DNA of 64,000 nucleotides from Nymphaea colorata (Eukaryota > Streptophyta > Magnoliopsida > Nymphaeales > Nymphaeaceae). The stretch covers positions 12,591,183-12,655,182 of the forward strand of contig NC_045148.1 of the NCBI RefSeq assembly GCF_008831285.2, read 5' to 3'. Shown here piece after piece: positions 1-10,114 of the stretch. Position numbers and translations under genes: made by a program. The notes beneath the pieces were generated by a model, which saw only the letters and a list, made by a program, of their open reading frames with translations, made no database searches and was not told the origin of the DNA. The stretch's first letter is position 1. The number at the start of each line of letters is the position of its first letter.

Positions 1-326
1 CATGTTTTGCACATGCATATTCATCCTAATGTATACCAAGTCGGTCAATGTTGATGGTGCTGGACTATTTCTCTTTCTTTGGGTTACCGGCATCAAATGC
101 ACTCCATTTTTTTTCACAAGCTGAAGTGCTACATGACTGACTTGAAATTTTAATTGCTATATTCTGAAGTATAGGAAGAGATGATCCAAACATTTCGCAC
201 CAAAGCCCTAAAGAAAATTAAGAAAATAACAAATATAAAATTTAGAATATCCTTGCAATTAAGATATTTGATCAATCATTAATGTGAATTGTGAAACAAT
301 AAGCTAATGGCCTATGAAGTATGAAG
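1..326. other. Spacer without recognised gene
   Basis: AT-rich sequence. It would be intronic or downstream sequence for the minus-strand hAT-like fragment that follows, because a good 5' splice site on the minus strand (CAC|GTAAGT, near 334) points into it. I recognise nothing else here. Confidence 0.4.
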
Positions 327-850
327 TTACTTACGTGGATGTGCAGAGTGAATAAGATTCATAGCTAACCCTTCACGAAACGATGAAGGATCCCTGTTAT
401 GATACTTGAGCAACTCATTGGCTATTATTGAACCATCCTTATAATATAGCAATTTTTTGGTCACCAAGTCCAAGCCTTCACGAACTTCTTGATCCATTTT
501 TACTAACCCATTCCAAAATAAATGAGGATTTAAATAGGCAGCAACAACATGTATTGGACTGTAAAAGTTACGTAAATTATCTTCCAATATGGCATACACT
601 TTTTTTTTTTTTTAACCTTTGCTTGCAGTCTTTATGACTTCTTGGGCTCTATCAAGTGCTTCATACGAGTATCCCACAGTAGCTTTTTCTCCATCTACCA
701 TTTTCAATACTTTCATTATTGACTCAACTAACATGATTATTTTTTTTCCATTTTTCCAAAATTTTTGATTTTGGGTAAGACTTGTAAGTTCTTTTGAATC
801 GGCTTGTTCCACTTCTTCTACGTGTCTACATTCATTAGATGCAACATGAA
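327..850 (-). pseudogene. hAT-superfamily transposase-like fragment (DUF659-like region)
   Basis: Two minus-strand reading frames join across an A-run. The upstream part contains an F-W-x-N-G-K-K segment and GYSYEALDRAQEVIK. The downstream part contains FYSPIHVVAAYLNP followed by a segment rich in K/L and a FREGLAMNLIH end. This order (FW, VDG, GY-YEA-DRA, P-H-AAYLNP) is typical of plant hAT-derived transposases. The frame is interrupted by TAA followed by a 14-base A-run at about 601-614, so the copy looks inactive. A canonical donor GTAAGT after a CAC codon (near 334) suggests that the parent element or a domesticated relative had an intron here. Neither the N-terminal BED zinc finger nor the C-terminal dimerisation domain is visible in the window. 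The family call is from motif order. The pseudogene call is from the stop. Confidence 0.6.
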
Positions 851-1105
851 CCTTAATCCTTCTTGTTGCTTTAAAATAAAATACCCCCAAGATCAACTTG
901 GGACAGTCTAGAACTAATCCTAAGGACAAATCAATACAAGACACTACTCGGCCGGACAGGCACCCCGGCCCAAAAATCCCCTAGGTCAATGAATATAAAT
1001 GTGTGTTTACCCAAAACCCAAGGCTGAACCTACTACAAGAGACTAAAAGGGTTGTGAGGCTAGTACAAGCGCATGCAATACAATCAATACACTTACAACT
1101 CACTC

Positions 1106-1157
1106 AACAAACCATGCCTAATCGAACAAACCATGCCTAATCGAACAAACCACACCC
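1106..1157. repeat. 19-bp tandem repeat, about 2.7 copies
   Basis: The unit AACAAACCATGCCTAATCG occurs at 1106-1124 and 1125-1143, and a degenerate third partial unit (AACAAACCACACCC) follows. The surrounding 945-1498 region has no supported gene. It lies just upstream of the gypsy fragment and may be leader or LTR debris of that element, but I cannot show LTR ends. Confidence 0.7.
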
Positions 1158-1501
1158 AAAACCCACTAGGTAGGCTGCTGCCCTAGCGACCATGTCCATG
1201 GCTCTTGAAGCCTTGGAGGTGTCACGCAATGAGCAAGGGCCGAAGTTGGGTTTGGAAAACAAAGATGCAAAACTACCACCCACGAGTCTAGGGGGTTTAG
1301 AAATGTCACCGGCCAATCGTAGCTTGGCTATGTTTAGCAGGGATAACCCGAGGTGAATATCAGCCCTCGGGTATTGCAGCTACAAGGAAATGTCGCCAAT
1401 GATGCAGGGAGCCCGTTGGTAGAAGATGCAGATGAGGACTGCCGCCTGCAGCCTTGTAGCGCCGAGAGGCTCTACGTAGGATCGGCAGTCAAGAGTGGAT
1501 T

Positions 1502-2700
1502 TTGGTCGACACCGGGGAAAGTCCTACCAATTTGGTGACATCTTTGCTGAACCTAAGGGGTTTACCACCTAGGCGATCATATGACCACCGCATTGTCTTA
1601 ACGAATGGAGCTGAACTTGTGAATGTGCGACCTTACTGCTATGGGTATGCACAGAAAGCAAAAATTGAGAGGTTGGTGAAGGAGATGAAAGAAACTGGTA
1701 TCATTAGACCTAGCTCTAGTCATTTTTCATCGTCAGTTCTACTTGTTAAGAAAAAAGATAACACATGGAGATTTTGCGTAGGTTATAGAGCTCTGAACGA
1801 TGCCACAGTCAAGGACCGACACCCTATCCCCGTTATTGTTGAGCTCTTGGATGAATTGACGGGTGCTTCTATCTTCTCTAAGTTGGATCTCAGAGCAGGA
1901 TACCATTAGATCCGGATGGAAGAAGGGGATATACCTAAAATGGCATTTCGAACTCATGCTAATCATTATGAGTTCCTTGCATGCCTTTCGGCCTCACCAA
2001 TGCTCCGGCTACATTTAAGCGGTGCATGAACGATGTCTATCGCCAATATCTACGAGACTTCGTCTTAGTGTTCTTTGATGATATCTTGGTATATAGCCGA
2101 AGTATTGAGCAGCACGTCAGTCATCTCCGCACAGTTTTACAGGCGTTAAGGGAAAATACCCTCTTTGCTAAGATGTCCAAATGTAGTTTTGGGCAAGCTT
2201 CCATCGGGTATTTAGGACACATAGTGTCTCATGAAGGAGTTAGTGCAGACCCAGAGAAACTGCATGTTACGGCGAGGCTTGAGGGGCTTTCTTGGTTTGA
2301 CAAGATATTATCACTGCTTCATACAGGTGTATGGTTTGATTGCGTACCCGTTGATGCACATGTTGAAAAAGGGGGATTTTCATGGACGGGTAAGGCTAGG
2401 GAGGCTTTTGTCAAATTAAAGGCAGCCTTGATGAGTGCCCCCGTATTGGTTTTGCCAGATTTCACGAAGGACTTTGTGGTAGAAACAAATGCTAGTGATA
2501 TAGGGGTGGGTTGGTGCAGTCTTGAGCCAGGAAGGCCACCCTATTGCTTTTATGTCTAAAGCCCTGACCAGCAGGCTAAACCGTTGTCTACTTATGAGAA
2601 GGAATTGTTGGTCATTGTGTTGGCCGTGCAAAAATGGAGGCCCTACCTCATTGGGCGCAGGTTCATTGTTAAAACTGTTCATAGCAGTCCGCATTAAATG
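1502..2700 (+). pseudogene. Gypsy reverse transcriptase / RNase H, frameshifted
   Basis: The RT core is recognisable. [18 protein letters not shown] is followed by KDRHPIPVI and [10 protein letters not shown], where a TAG (1907-1909) replaces the usual Q. One base is missing near 1977, before MPFGLTNAPATF, and the catalytic FFDDILVYS lies at 2071-2097. After GYLGHIVSHEGV the frame moves at about 2260 to give LRGFLGLTRYYHCFI, then returns for a segment ending VLPDFTKDFVVETNASD. RNase H-like SQEGHPIAFMSKAL starts at about 2525 in yet another frame. Gypsy polymerases normally run this whole stretch in one frame, so at least one stop and about four frameshifts make the copy non-functional. Confidence 0.9.
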
Positions 2701-2861
2701 GTAAAGCAGCTATCTCTACACCTACACAACAAAGGTGGCTGGCCAAATTCCTTGGCTATGATTTCACCATAGAGTACAAGTAGGGAACATGGAACTCACT
2801 TTCACGCATGCCTGAGCACCTAATGACGTTATCAGTTCTTGAGACAGACTTATGAGATCGC

Positions 2862-3390
2862 TTGATCCACGAGCAGAGTGAGGATTTTAACCTAAGGTTG
2901 TTGAAGCAGTCCCTTAGGCAGAATCCAGACTCGATACCCCATTACAAGTTAAGGGGTGATATCCTTTGCAGGAAAGGAAAGATGGTAGTGCCAAGGGGAT
3001 CGACCGTAAGGCAAGTTTTACTCAAGCACTTCCATGATTCTAGTGCCGCTAGACATGAGGGTGTAGCTAAGACCCTAGGGCGCGTGAAGGCCCAATTTTG
3101 GTGGGAGGGTCTTAAAACCGACATCAAAGATTATGTGAAAGCATGCCCTACATGTCAAAGAGAGAAATATGAGGCGACCAAGCTTCCTGGGCAGATGAAT
3201 CCATTGACTATACCAGAAAAGCCTTGGAGTGATGTGTCAATGAATTTTATTGATGCTATGCCCAGATCTGAAGGGAAAGAGGCCGTACTTGTGGTGGTAG
3301 ACAGACTCACGATGTATAGCCACTTTGCACCTCTTCCCAAGAACTATCACGGGCCGTTGGTTGCTACAGTCTACCAAGACTACGTGGGGA
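2862..3390 (+). pseudogene. Gypsy integrase N-terminal part, truncated
   Basis: The reading frame contains the integrase zinc-binding region (RHEGVAKTLGRVKAQFWWEG and YVKACPTCQREK, the H2C2 pattern). The start of the catalytic core follows (PWSDVSMNFIDAMPRSEGKEAVLVVVDRLT, quoted here only as landmarks around the first catalytic Asp). The core stops after YHGPLVATVYQDYVG, where unrelated sequence copied from elsewhere in the element is joined. The second Asp and the Glu of the DDE triad are missing. The left boundary of the 32-kb duplication falls inside this frame, at about 3044. Confidence 0.88.
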
Positions 3391-3452
3391 ATAGTGCATT
3401 TTGGTCAACACCGGGGAAAGTCCTACCAATTTATGACCAACGGCCCGTGATA
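3345..3452. repeat. 17-bp perfect inverted repeat at the gypsy truncation point (unit A)
   Basis: TATCACGGGCCGTTGGT at 3345-3361 recurs as its exact reverse complement at 3436-3452. Between the arms lies a 39-bp near-copy (2 mismatches) of 1495-1533, the sequence just before the RT frame. The integrase has thus been joined to a fragment from the element's own 5' part and then to an inverted piece of itself. Template switching during reverse transcription or repair is the simplest reading. The same structure is present in unit B. Confidence 0.85.
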
Positions 3453-4160
3453 ACTTTTCTAGAAGAGTAGTTTGCAGCTTTCGGTATTGAGTAGAGCAGT
3501 TTTTCAGCGTTTCGGACTTTGGTTTTCTAGAAGAGAACAGGGTTTTGGTGTTCTTGCTTTCGGTTAGATCAGGTTTGGAGTTTTCATAGTGTGTTGTTCA
3601 CGGCCAAGCTTGCCAACACTATAGGCTGAGCTAGGGTTGCGCACCAAGCATAATCGATTGTAGCTAAGCTCGAGGTGCGTCGCCGAGACATTAGGAGGAT
3701 GCGGCGATTTAGGCTCCACTTTTGAGCCCGGCTGAGAGCGAGGTGTGGTAGCCGAGGCACTAGGCGGGAACTCATGATACATATACACAAAGCTTGTTGT
3801 CCATTGTATATAAACTTTACAATCCACCTAGCTTTGCTTATAATGTTTGCCATGTCATGTAGATGATCAATGTCTTCAAGCATTAGCTCGACGAAATGAG
3901 CAACAAGTGCAGTAGTAAAAATATTTAGTTTTCTTCAAGAACATTTTTTCCTTCTTGTAGTTGCTTTCATTGTCTATGATAATTTGCACAATATTTTGTG
4001 GTCTTGTTTCTTCTACAGCCAAAGTTAATAAGTTTCACTATGAACTTTGTATTTTTAGACCCTTTTTTGATATTTTTTGCCTTCCAAAAATAGTAATGAT
4101 TTTTGGGCATGTAAAAGACATAAATAAAAGAGTAACAAATGTGAGTGAGACATGGTTTCA
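3453..4160. other. Spacer after the gypsy fragment, no recognised gene
   Basis: A moderately GC-rich stretch (3453-3780) passes into AT-rich DNA. It may be LTR-like debris of the truncated gypsy element, but no TG..CA ends or target duplication were found. It is shared almost unchanged with unit B (about 35961-36668). Confidence 0.35.
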
Positions 4161-4540
4161 ATAGTCACAGAAAACTCGTTTTTTTCAGAAAAAATGTGAA
4201 AAAAATGCGATAAATTAAATGGCCGTTTAAAATAAAAAAACACATTTTTTTGAAGAAAACGTTAAAAATAAAAATGCGTATTTTTTTCACTTTTTCATTT
4301 TTTCAGTTTTTTTAATGCCAAATAGTTTTTTTTTCATTTTCTATTTTTTATTTGTTGCAAATCTACTTGTCTTTTGATGTTTATGTTATTAGTTTCTCAC
4401 TTATTTTATTTTTCCCCCATTTTTAGTTTTTTAAAAGTTTTAAAAATTTACCGTATTTTTTCCATTTTTTTTCAAGCTCACTGTATTATACCCGAGAAAA
4501 ACCTCGCTGTTTAAAACTCCAAGACGTTATTTGTGACTAT
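4161..4540 (+). mobile_element. MITE-like element with ATAGTCACA terminal inverted repeats
   Basis: The left end ATAGTCACAG and the right end TTGTGACTAT are inverted copies (9 bp perfect). The interior is about 380 bp of T/A-rich sequence with no coding capacity. The right interior carries the shared landmark TTATACCCGAGAAAAACCTC. At least two more full members occur at other loci in the window (5766-6164 and, inverted, 61160-61562), so this is a family rather than a chance palindrome. No convincing target duplication was found, so the superfamily is not assigned. Confidence 0.65.
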
Positions 4541-5765
4541 GGACTTTCAACCTTTTTCGAGATATTAATATGAAAAAGTGAATGTCCTACTGATCTTACC
4601 ATCGTTTTTTCTATAATATTAATTGAAACGATACTCATTGTTTCTTATAAACATAAAAAGTCGTTTTCCAACTTACAAATGCACAAAAACTAGAAATCAG
4701 GGGTGATGCTATGTTTCAACATGACATAACATAGTTATCAGTAAAATTGAGGTCCGTGACAAAATATCAAAAACTTATTCAAAATTATGAAGAAAAATAG
4801 ACATAAAAAAGTGAAAGTTGCCAATAAAATTCTAAAACCGAGCTTATTGAAGAAGACAAATAGTTCAAACAAATAATGTTACTAAACCCAAAAGGGAAGC
4901 AAGCATGAAGAAGAATGCAACAAATTAGGGAAGCCAGCCTGAATTTTAGGTTCAAGCCCACGTGACTTTGGTGGTGTGTTTACCGCCAAGGTAACTATGC
5001 AATGGGTGGATGTCCATGCAACACTTATTCATAACATAAATAAAAGAATTTATAAGTCAAACATTTTCTAGTCAGTTTTGATTGGTCCTCCGTTCGGGTG
5101 AGTGAGAATTAGGATCCACCACCCACAAAAGAGCCGAAAGTCCCCCTATTTCTTCTGCCTCCCGAGTGTTAGCTTGATTTGCATTACCAATGGCAACAAT
5201 GCACCTTTCAACTTAAGTACTATGCCCCACCATTTAAGATGTTGATATATAGCACCCACACTAATCAAATTAGAAATGTCTTTCACTTCTCTCACTTAAA
5301 ATCCACAAATTTTGACATGAATTTTCTATGCATAAAATTTTTTCATTCAAAGATGTACCATAGAAGGGAATAGGGTAACTGGTAAGGGGCTTTTCACTTT
5401 TCTCATTTGTTCTTGTCATTCTTTGGATTTGATTTAATTCTTCAGGATGTGAAAACAAACATCCTATTTCACTTTGACCTCTCCTTTTGGCGGCTATCCC
5501 TACCAAATGAATAGACAAGTATAATGAAAAGAAAAAACATGTCAAAGAGCCACTTTTGTTTGATGCAAAAACTTGGGTGATAGGGCTTTGACTTAGTAAT
5601 CTTGTCAATAAGGCATGAAGGTCATGATTTTGTAAGTAGTAAATGATATTAGTTAAAACATTGGCAATGAAACATACTTTTAAAAGCGGTCAAAAATGTT
5701 AATCAAGTACTGTTTGTACAATCAGTTGCCTTAGAGCTCTCTCTCTCCCCACCTCCCACACACTC
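4541..5765. other. AT-rich spacer between two MITEs
   Basis: No gene is supported. A minus-strand open stretch at about 5270-5608 is shared by both units but shows no domain, so I do not call it. It ends with a CT-rich patch and CACACACTC just before the next MITE. Confidence 0.4.
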
Positions 5766-6164
5766 ATAGTCACAAAAAATACGTCTTTTTTTAAGCAAAA
5801 AGAAAAGTGATAAATAAAATAGCCATTTAAAACTTAAAAAAAACACTGTTTTTTCAAAAAAACTTTAAAATGAAAGAATGCTAAAAATGCAAAAAAGGTG
5901 TTTTTTCATTTTATTCATTTTTTTCACTTTTTTAATGCCAAATTGTTTTCTTTCGTTTTCTAATTTTTATTTGTTGAAAATCTACTTATTTTTTATGCTT
6001 GTATTATTAATTTTTCACTTATTTTACTTTTGCTTCATTTTTAGTTTTTTTTTTTTAATTTTTGAAAAATTGACCGTATTTTCCTGTTTGTTTCAAGCTT
6101 GCCATATTGTTATACCCGAGAAAAACCTCTCCCTTTAAAACACAAGAAAGATTTTTGTGACTAT
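5766..6164 (+). mobile_element. MITE-like element, second member of the ATAGTCACA family
   Basis: Ends ATAGTCACAAAAAA and TTTTTGTGACTAT form an inverted pair. Length is 399 bp. Near the right end is the same TTATACCCGAGAAAAACCTC landmark as in the 4161-4540 copy, followed by a poly-A-flanked segment. The T-rich interior has no coding signal. It is more diverged from the 4161 copy than from its unit B counterpart (38273-38669), so the two insertions are older than the segmental duplication. Confidence 0.65.
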
Positions 6165-7719
6165 GATGTATATATATGACGTTGACTGGTGTTCTGCAAG
6201 TCTTAGCATACAATTACCATTTGAAGTTATAGATTTACTAGAATTAACCTATCAAGTTTCTGATGTATTCTAACTCCTTGGTTTCTTATATTTCTTACAT
6301 TGTTAAATCACATAATTAAAAATTTTACTGTCTTTCTCTATGTGTGTGTGTGTGTGCGTGATGGAGGCTCCATCTTGCATCAAGGGCTAGGTGCTGCTTT
6401 TTCACAATATCCTTATTAGTGTGTTCTACAATGGCTACTCACCTCTTTACTCTTGCACTTCATGAACACTTTTGGAGGATTTTCATTTGCCCTCCACCTT
6501 ACAAGAATGTTAAACCACTATGAACCATGGCCTTAAACCGCTTGGACTTTGGCTTGGGTGCTCAAGCAGTATAATATACCAATCTCGCTCCCATCCTGGT
6601 TACTTCCGTCTTCTTCACGACGTACTTTGGCTTCCTAAATTCCTTACCTTGGGATGCAGCTCAGATACACGGCAGCTGTGCACCTGAAGTGTCGGTGTTG
6701 ACTAAGCTGGACATGGGTGCGGATATGGACACGCATTGGACACGGCGCATGCGGTGTCGGGTACAGTGAGCGTACCTGAGGTAGTGTCTGACAATTTTTG
6801 GACACGGTCACCTCTTTCGTCCATTTCTCACTGACCTACTCCTCTTCCGTCTAGTTTTTTGGCTTTGACTTTTTTTTAGCCAACTGCTCCTCTCCTTTAC
6901 ATCATTCCGTGCATCTTCATTTTTACATTGTCCTGTCGTTTTTTCATTGCTTCTTTTCCCACTTTTCATTGGCCAACGATTTAAGTCCTTCCATTCTGCA
7001 TCACACTACAACTGCCGCCTTCTCTTTTCCACTTTTGTGACTGCAGCTGCATACATGCTGTTATATATTACTTTATTTGTAATATGTGTTCAATATACAA
7101 CATATTAAGAATTTAATATTCAATACATTACAATATAATTATATGCATTGTATTGGATTGTAATCTTAATGAATGTATTTTTGGTTTGTAAAATATTAAT
7201 GAATTTTGTCTGCACTTGTATCCGCACATGCACCCGCACCTGTACCCATGTGACATAGGGATGAAGGCATTGAGGTTTTCCAATATCCACCTTTCTGTCA
7301 AGACTATAAGAAAGGAAGTCTACATGATCAACAACATTAAAACGTTCTTCAACTTCCCCTTCTTTAGCACAGATAATTCCGAACCACCATGGTCTCTTTG
7401 ATATTTGTTCAAACTAAGATTTTCTCATCCCATACCATCTTGCCAAAGGCCTGCATCTCACCATCAACTATCAAGCACTAGAGATTAGTGGTGCACTGAC
7501 CCTCATAGCATACTGGCTTGTACCCACCGTGGAAGGGTCCGCTCCTCAAATCACATCTTTCATTACCCTCTTGAAATCCAGCTCACTATGTTGCTCACTT
7601 CAATGACTATGTCATCATTTTCAATGTTTAATTATCCATTCCACCTACATTGATAGTTTCATATTGGCTCCTTCTAGGTGTCCCCACTAGAACAACTTAC
7701 CTTTACCTCTACCTCCTGT
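6165..7719. other. Spacer with a (TG)8 microsatellite, no supported gene
   Basis: A (TG)8 tract lies at 6341-6356 and is shorter in unit B. Weak protein-like stretches can be read on the minus strand near 6540-6660 and 7240-7590. They carry stops in every frame and no recognisable domain, so they may be relics of unidentified genes or elements. Confidence 0.4.
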
Positions 7720-7946
7720 CAATAGGGGCTGAAGTAACGGGGGGTCAATAGGGGCCATGCCCCCTTTCCCCCAGGATTTTGAAAATAAAATTCTACTGCT
7801 TAAGTGTTTAAAAGTTCTAATTTGGCCTTTGTACAAGTTTTGAAAAAATGCAATTGGCCCATGTAGAAATTTTCGAAAAATTTATGTAGCTATATTGTTT
7901 GTCATGACCGGCGTCCCCAAGAAAAAAAATCATAGCTCCGCCCTTG
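7720..7946. mobile_element. Possible hAT-type MITE (degenerate)
   Basis: The left end CAATAGGGGCTGAAGTA and the inverted right end CAAGGGCGGAGCTATGA resemble each other and resemble the CAGGGGCGGA-type ends common in plant hAT elements. No 8-bp target duplication is convincing. The unit B copy (40256-40449) has lost about 34 bp next to the left end. Confidence 0.3.
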
Positions 7947-8738
7947 CTGTGAGTTGCTGCCAGTATGCTCGAACTGCCAGTTGTGCCAGGCCCTGAAATT
8001 GCTGGTAGAGGTGGAGGGTTGAGAGATTGCCCAAGTTTTAATATCCCTGCTCGATCCTCTTTCATCTTTAATATTACGTTGTTCACTAAGTCCAGATCAG
8101 GGCAATGATACTATGTCTGGGGCAGGTCCAGGCCTCCACCTATGTCATGTTGAGTGGACACTAGTGCTACATTGTTTATGGTGAGATTGTGTGACGTGTG
8201 CTGTTAATAGGTTATGGATTCTAATTTGTGCATTTTGTTGAATAATTTTCATGTTACTTTTTTTTTTTTGGGGGGGGGGGGTGAGGGAGGTGATGAGCCC
8301 ACACATATTCCAGTTACGATTACCCGCAGGCATTCACATGGTAGCGGGTAGGCACCGAACTTTTTATTATGTTATCTGCTGTACCAGTTTGACCATATCA
8401 GTGTTGAGTTAGGCTACCCTGATCTCGAGTACTGGTGTTCAAGCTTGAGGCAACCTCTTGAATGAGTTGAGTGGGGCTTGAACATTGAAAGTGTTGGGCT
8501 TGGCTTAGACCATGTGCACCTTTGGGTGGAAGCGGATGCTACTGATGTAACTCATTAGTTCACTGCTTTGGTGCAACTTAGGTTTTCTGCTAGACATCAT
8601 TTCTTGGTATGTTGAGGGCCACACTCTGACCTGGTGATCATTGACATATTCCACCATGTACAGTCAATATTTTTATCTTCTAATCTTACTAAGATCACTC
8701 TTTGTAATATGATTTTCAATTTCAAATGCAGTTGTTCG
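7947..8738. other. Spacer with T12-G12 homopolymer block
   Basis: No gene is supported. Twelve T (8258-8269) are directly followed by twelve G (8270-8281). In unit B the block is T11-G19 (40761-40790). This marks a fast-changing site and a likely sequencing-error hotspot. Confidence 0.5.
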
Positions 8739-9238
8739 TGTGTAAGTCTGGCCCAAAGCTTGACAATCCAAATGCTTCAAGAGATACACTCTTGAAGATT
8801 CCAGCAACTCCAACAAGTAATGCAAAACAAACCTCAAACTTGAGGAGAAGAAAACTTGAATTAATCTCAAGAAGATACACAAGAAGAGGCCTAAAAGCCT
8901 TAACAAAGCAAGTGACAAGAGTTCCTTATTTATAGTACAATGAAAGGGAGAGAAGAAGGAGGAGTTGGCTGTTGGGCCAGCTCCAACGGTTAAAAATCTA
9001 GCCATTGGAAGCTGGTCCAACAGCTAGTTCCCCTTTACAAAATAAAAAAGATAGAAATAGAAAAAGAAACAAAAGGGTACATAAAAAGGAAAAAGAAACA
9101 AATAAAATAAAATACATAAACACTTATGCATCCATATATATTTATATATACAAATCATACATGAAACTTGATGTATGACAGTATATATGAAATATACATA
9201 TGTATACTTACATAATGTCTAGTCCTTAAATTCTAACA
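8739..9238 (-). mobile_element. Probable solo LTR of a copia-type element (unit A)
   Basis: Read on the minus strand the block starts TGTTAGAATTTAAGG and ends CTTACACA, so it has TG..CA ends over exactly 500 bp. It contains a TATA-like TATAAATAAGG in the expected promoter region (plus-strand 8925-8935). The flanks GTTCG (8734-8738) and GTTCC (9239-9243) would be a 5-bp target duplication with one mismatch. No internal domain is attached, hence solo LTR. The unit B copy has a 16-bp deletion. Relation to the neighbouring full copia element is not seen: the LTR sequences differ. Confidence 0.55.
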
Positions 9239-9503
9239 GTTCCAATTACTTTCCATATATGTTGTGTGGTAGCATAATTGTGGTGCAATGATATATCTGT
9301 TTTCTGCAATATCCTGACCTATTTCAACCTATTAGATGATCAGTCAGTTGCTACATGAGATCTTTTATGTGGTAATCAATATATAGATAAATCTGGAATA
9401 ACACTTTTAAAAGTTTGCTACTTTGTCGTTGATGTTGAATTTAGTTATGGGGTATGTCTATCTGATTAAAGCAATATAATTTTACGTTTTTTGAAAAGAT
9501 GTG

Positions 9504-9787
9504 TGTAAGATTTTGATATCTAATACCAAACCACCAAATGAAGTTAGATGCAAGAGGAGGAAGAAAGAAGTGAGCTGCACGTCCAAGCAAGAGAGAGATG
9601 AAAGTGAGCAGCAACAAATGACGTCTGCCTCTTGTTATCATTATATATTAATCACGATTTAGGATACATCATTAAATACACAAAATAACAATAAGATTTA
9701 CAAGTATGCCACCACCCATGATGTGTTGGGCGTGTGGATCAAATGGGTCGGGTCTGGGTGACCCGATCCATATGTACAAACTTAACA
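9504..9787 (-). repeat. Copia LTR (3' LTR, unit A)
   Basis: 284 bp, TGTAAGATTTTGATATC to TACAAACTTAACA on the plus strand. It is identical by eye to the corresponding LTR of unit B (41997-42280). It differs from its own partner LTR at about 17 sites. Confidence 0.93.
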
Positions 9788-10114
9788 GCCCCCCTCAAGT
9801 TGTGCATGAGGTTTGATCATGTGCAACTTGTTCTTCAATTCCCAGAAAAGGTGCCCTGTGTGTCCCTTGGTAAAAAGATCAGCCACTTGTTCAGACGTGG
9901 ATATATAAGTGGGAACAATCTCGTCTTTCGCAACCTTTTGATGAATAAAGTGTTGATCAATCTCTATATGCTTAGTGCGATTATGTAGAACATGATTGAA
10001 GGCAATCTTGATCGCACTTTGGTTGTCACAAAATAGAGATGACTGAGCAATGGGAAGAGAAAGTTCCCCAAGCAGATCACGTAACCATGAAGCTTCAGCT
10101 ATGCATGCAGCCAT
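9782..10114 (-). pseudogene. Copia RNase H domain (unit A)
   Basis: The frame starts MAACIAEASWLRDLLGEL and contains LFCDNQSAIKIA and the terminal segment TSEQVADLFTKG, the usual C-terminal landmarks of copia pol. It follows the RT domain but is separated from it by deletions at about 10200 and 10335, so it is no longer one frame with RT. Confidence 0.88.
9788..9798 (-). other. Copia polypurine tract (unit A)
   Basis: On the minus strand TTGAGGGGGGC lies immediately before the 3' LTR, as expected for the plus-strand primer of reverse transcription. Confidence 0.75.

Larger units (their letters stand above)
1499..3471 (+). mobile_element. Decayed Ty3/gypsy retrotransposon body (RT, RNase H, integrase)
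   Basis: The order reverse transcriptase, RNase H, H2C2 zinc-binding domain and integrase core on the plus strand is that of gypsy (Metaviridae-type) elements. The body is broken by a nonsense codon and several frameshifts, and it ends abruptly in the integrase at about 3390. The element straddles the start of duplication unit A (about 3044), so only its integrase tail recurs in unit B (35552-35980). No clear LTR pair, primer site or polypurine tract was found, so the true ends are unknown. Confidence 0.85.

Noticed and set aside
1106-1157. CRISPR-like array
   Set aside because: Fewer than three direct head-to-tail units, no spacers, and the genome is eukaryotic.
3453-3960. Full gypsy LTR
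   Set aside because: Composition suggests element debris, but there is no second copy, no TG..CA ends and no target duplication.
5270-5608. 112-residue minus-strand open frame conserved in both units (also 37777-38115)
   Set aside because: Conservation is expected from the recent duplication. No domain, no start context and no splice structure was recognised.
6540-6660. Protein-like minus-strand stretch (KEFRKPKYVVKKTEV, MGARLVYY)
   Set aside because: Too short, no recognisable family and stops soon after on both sides. It is noted under the spacer only.
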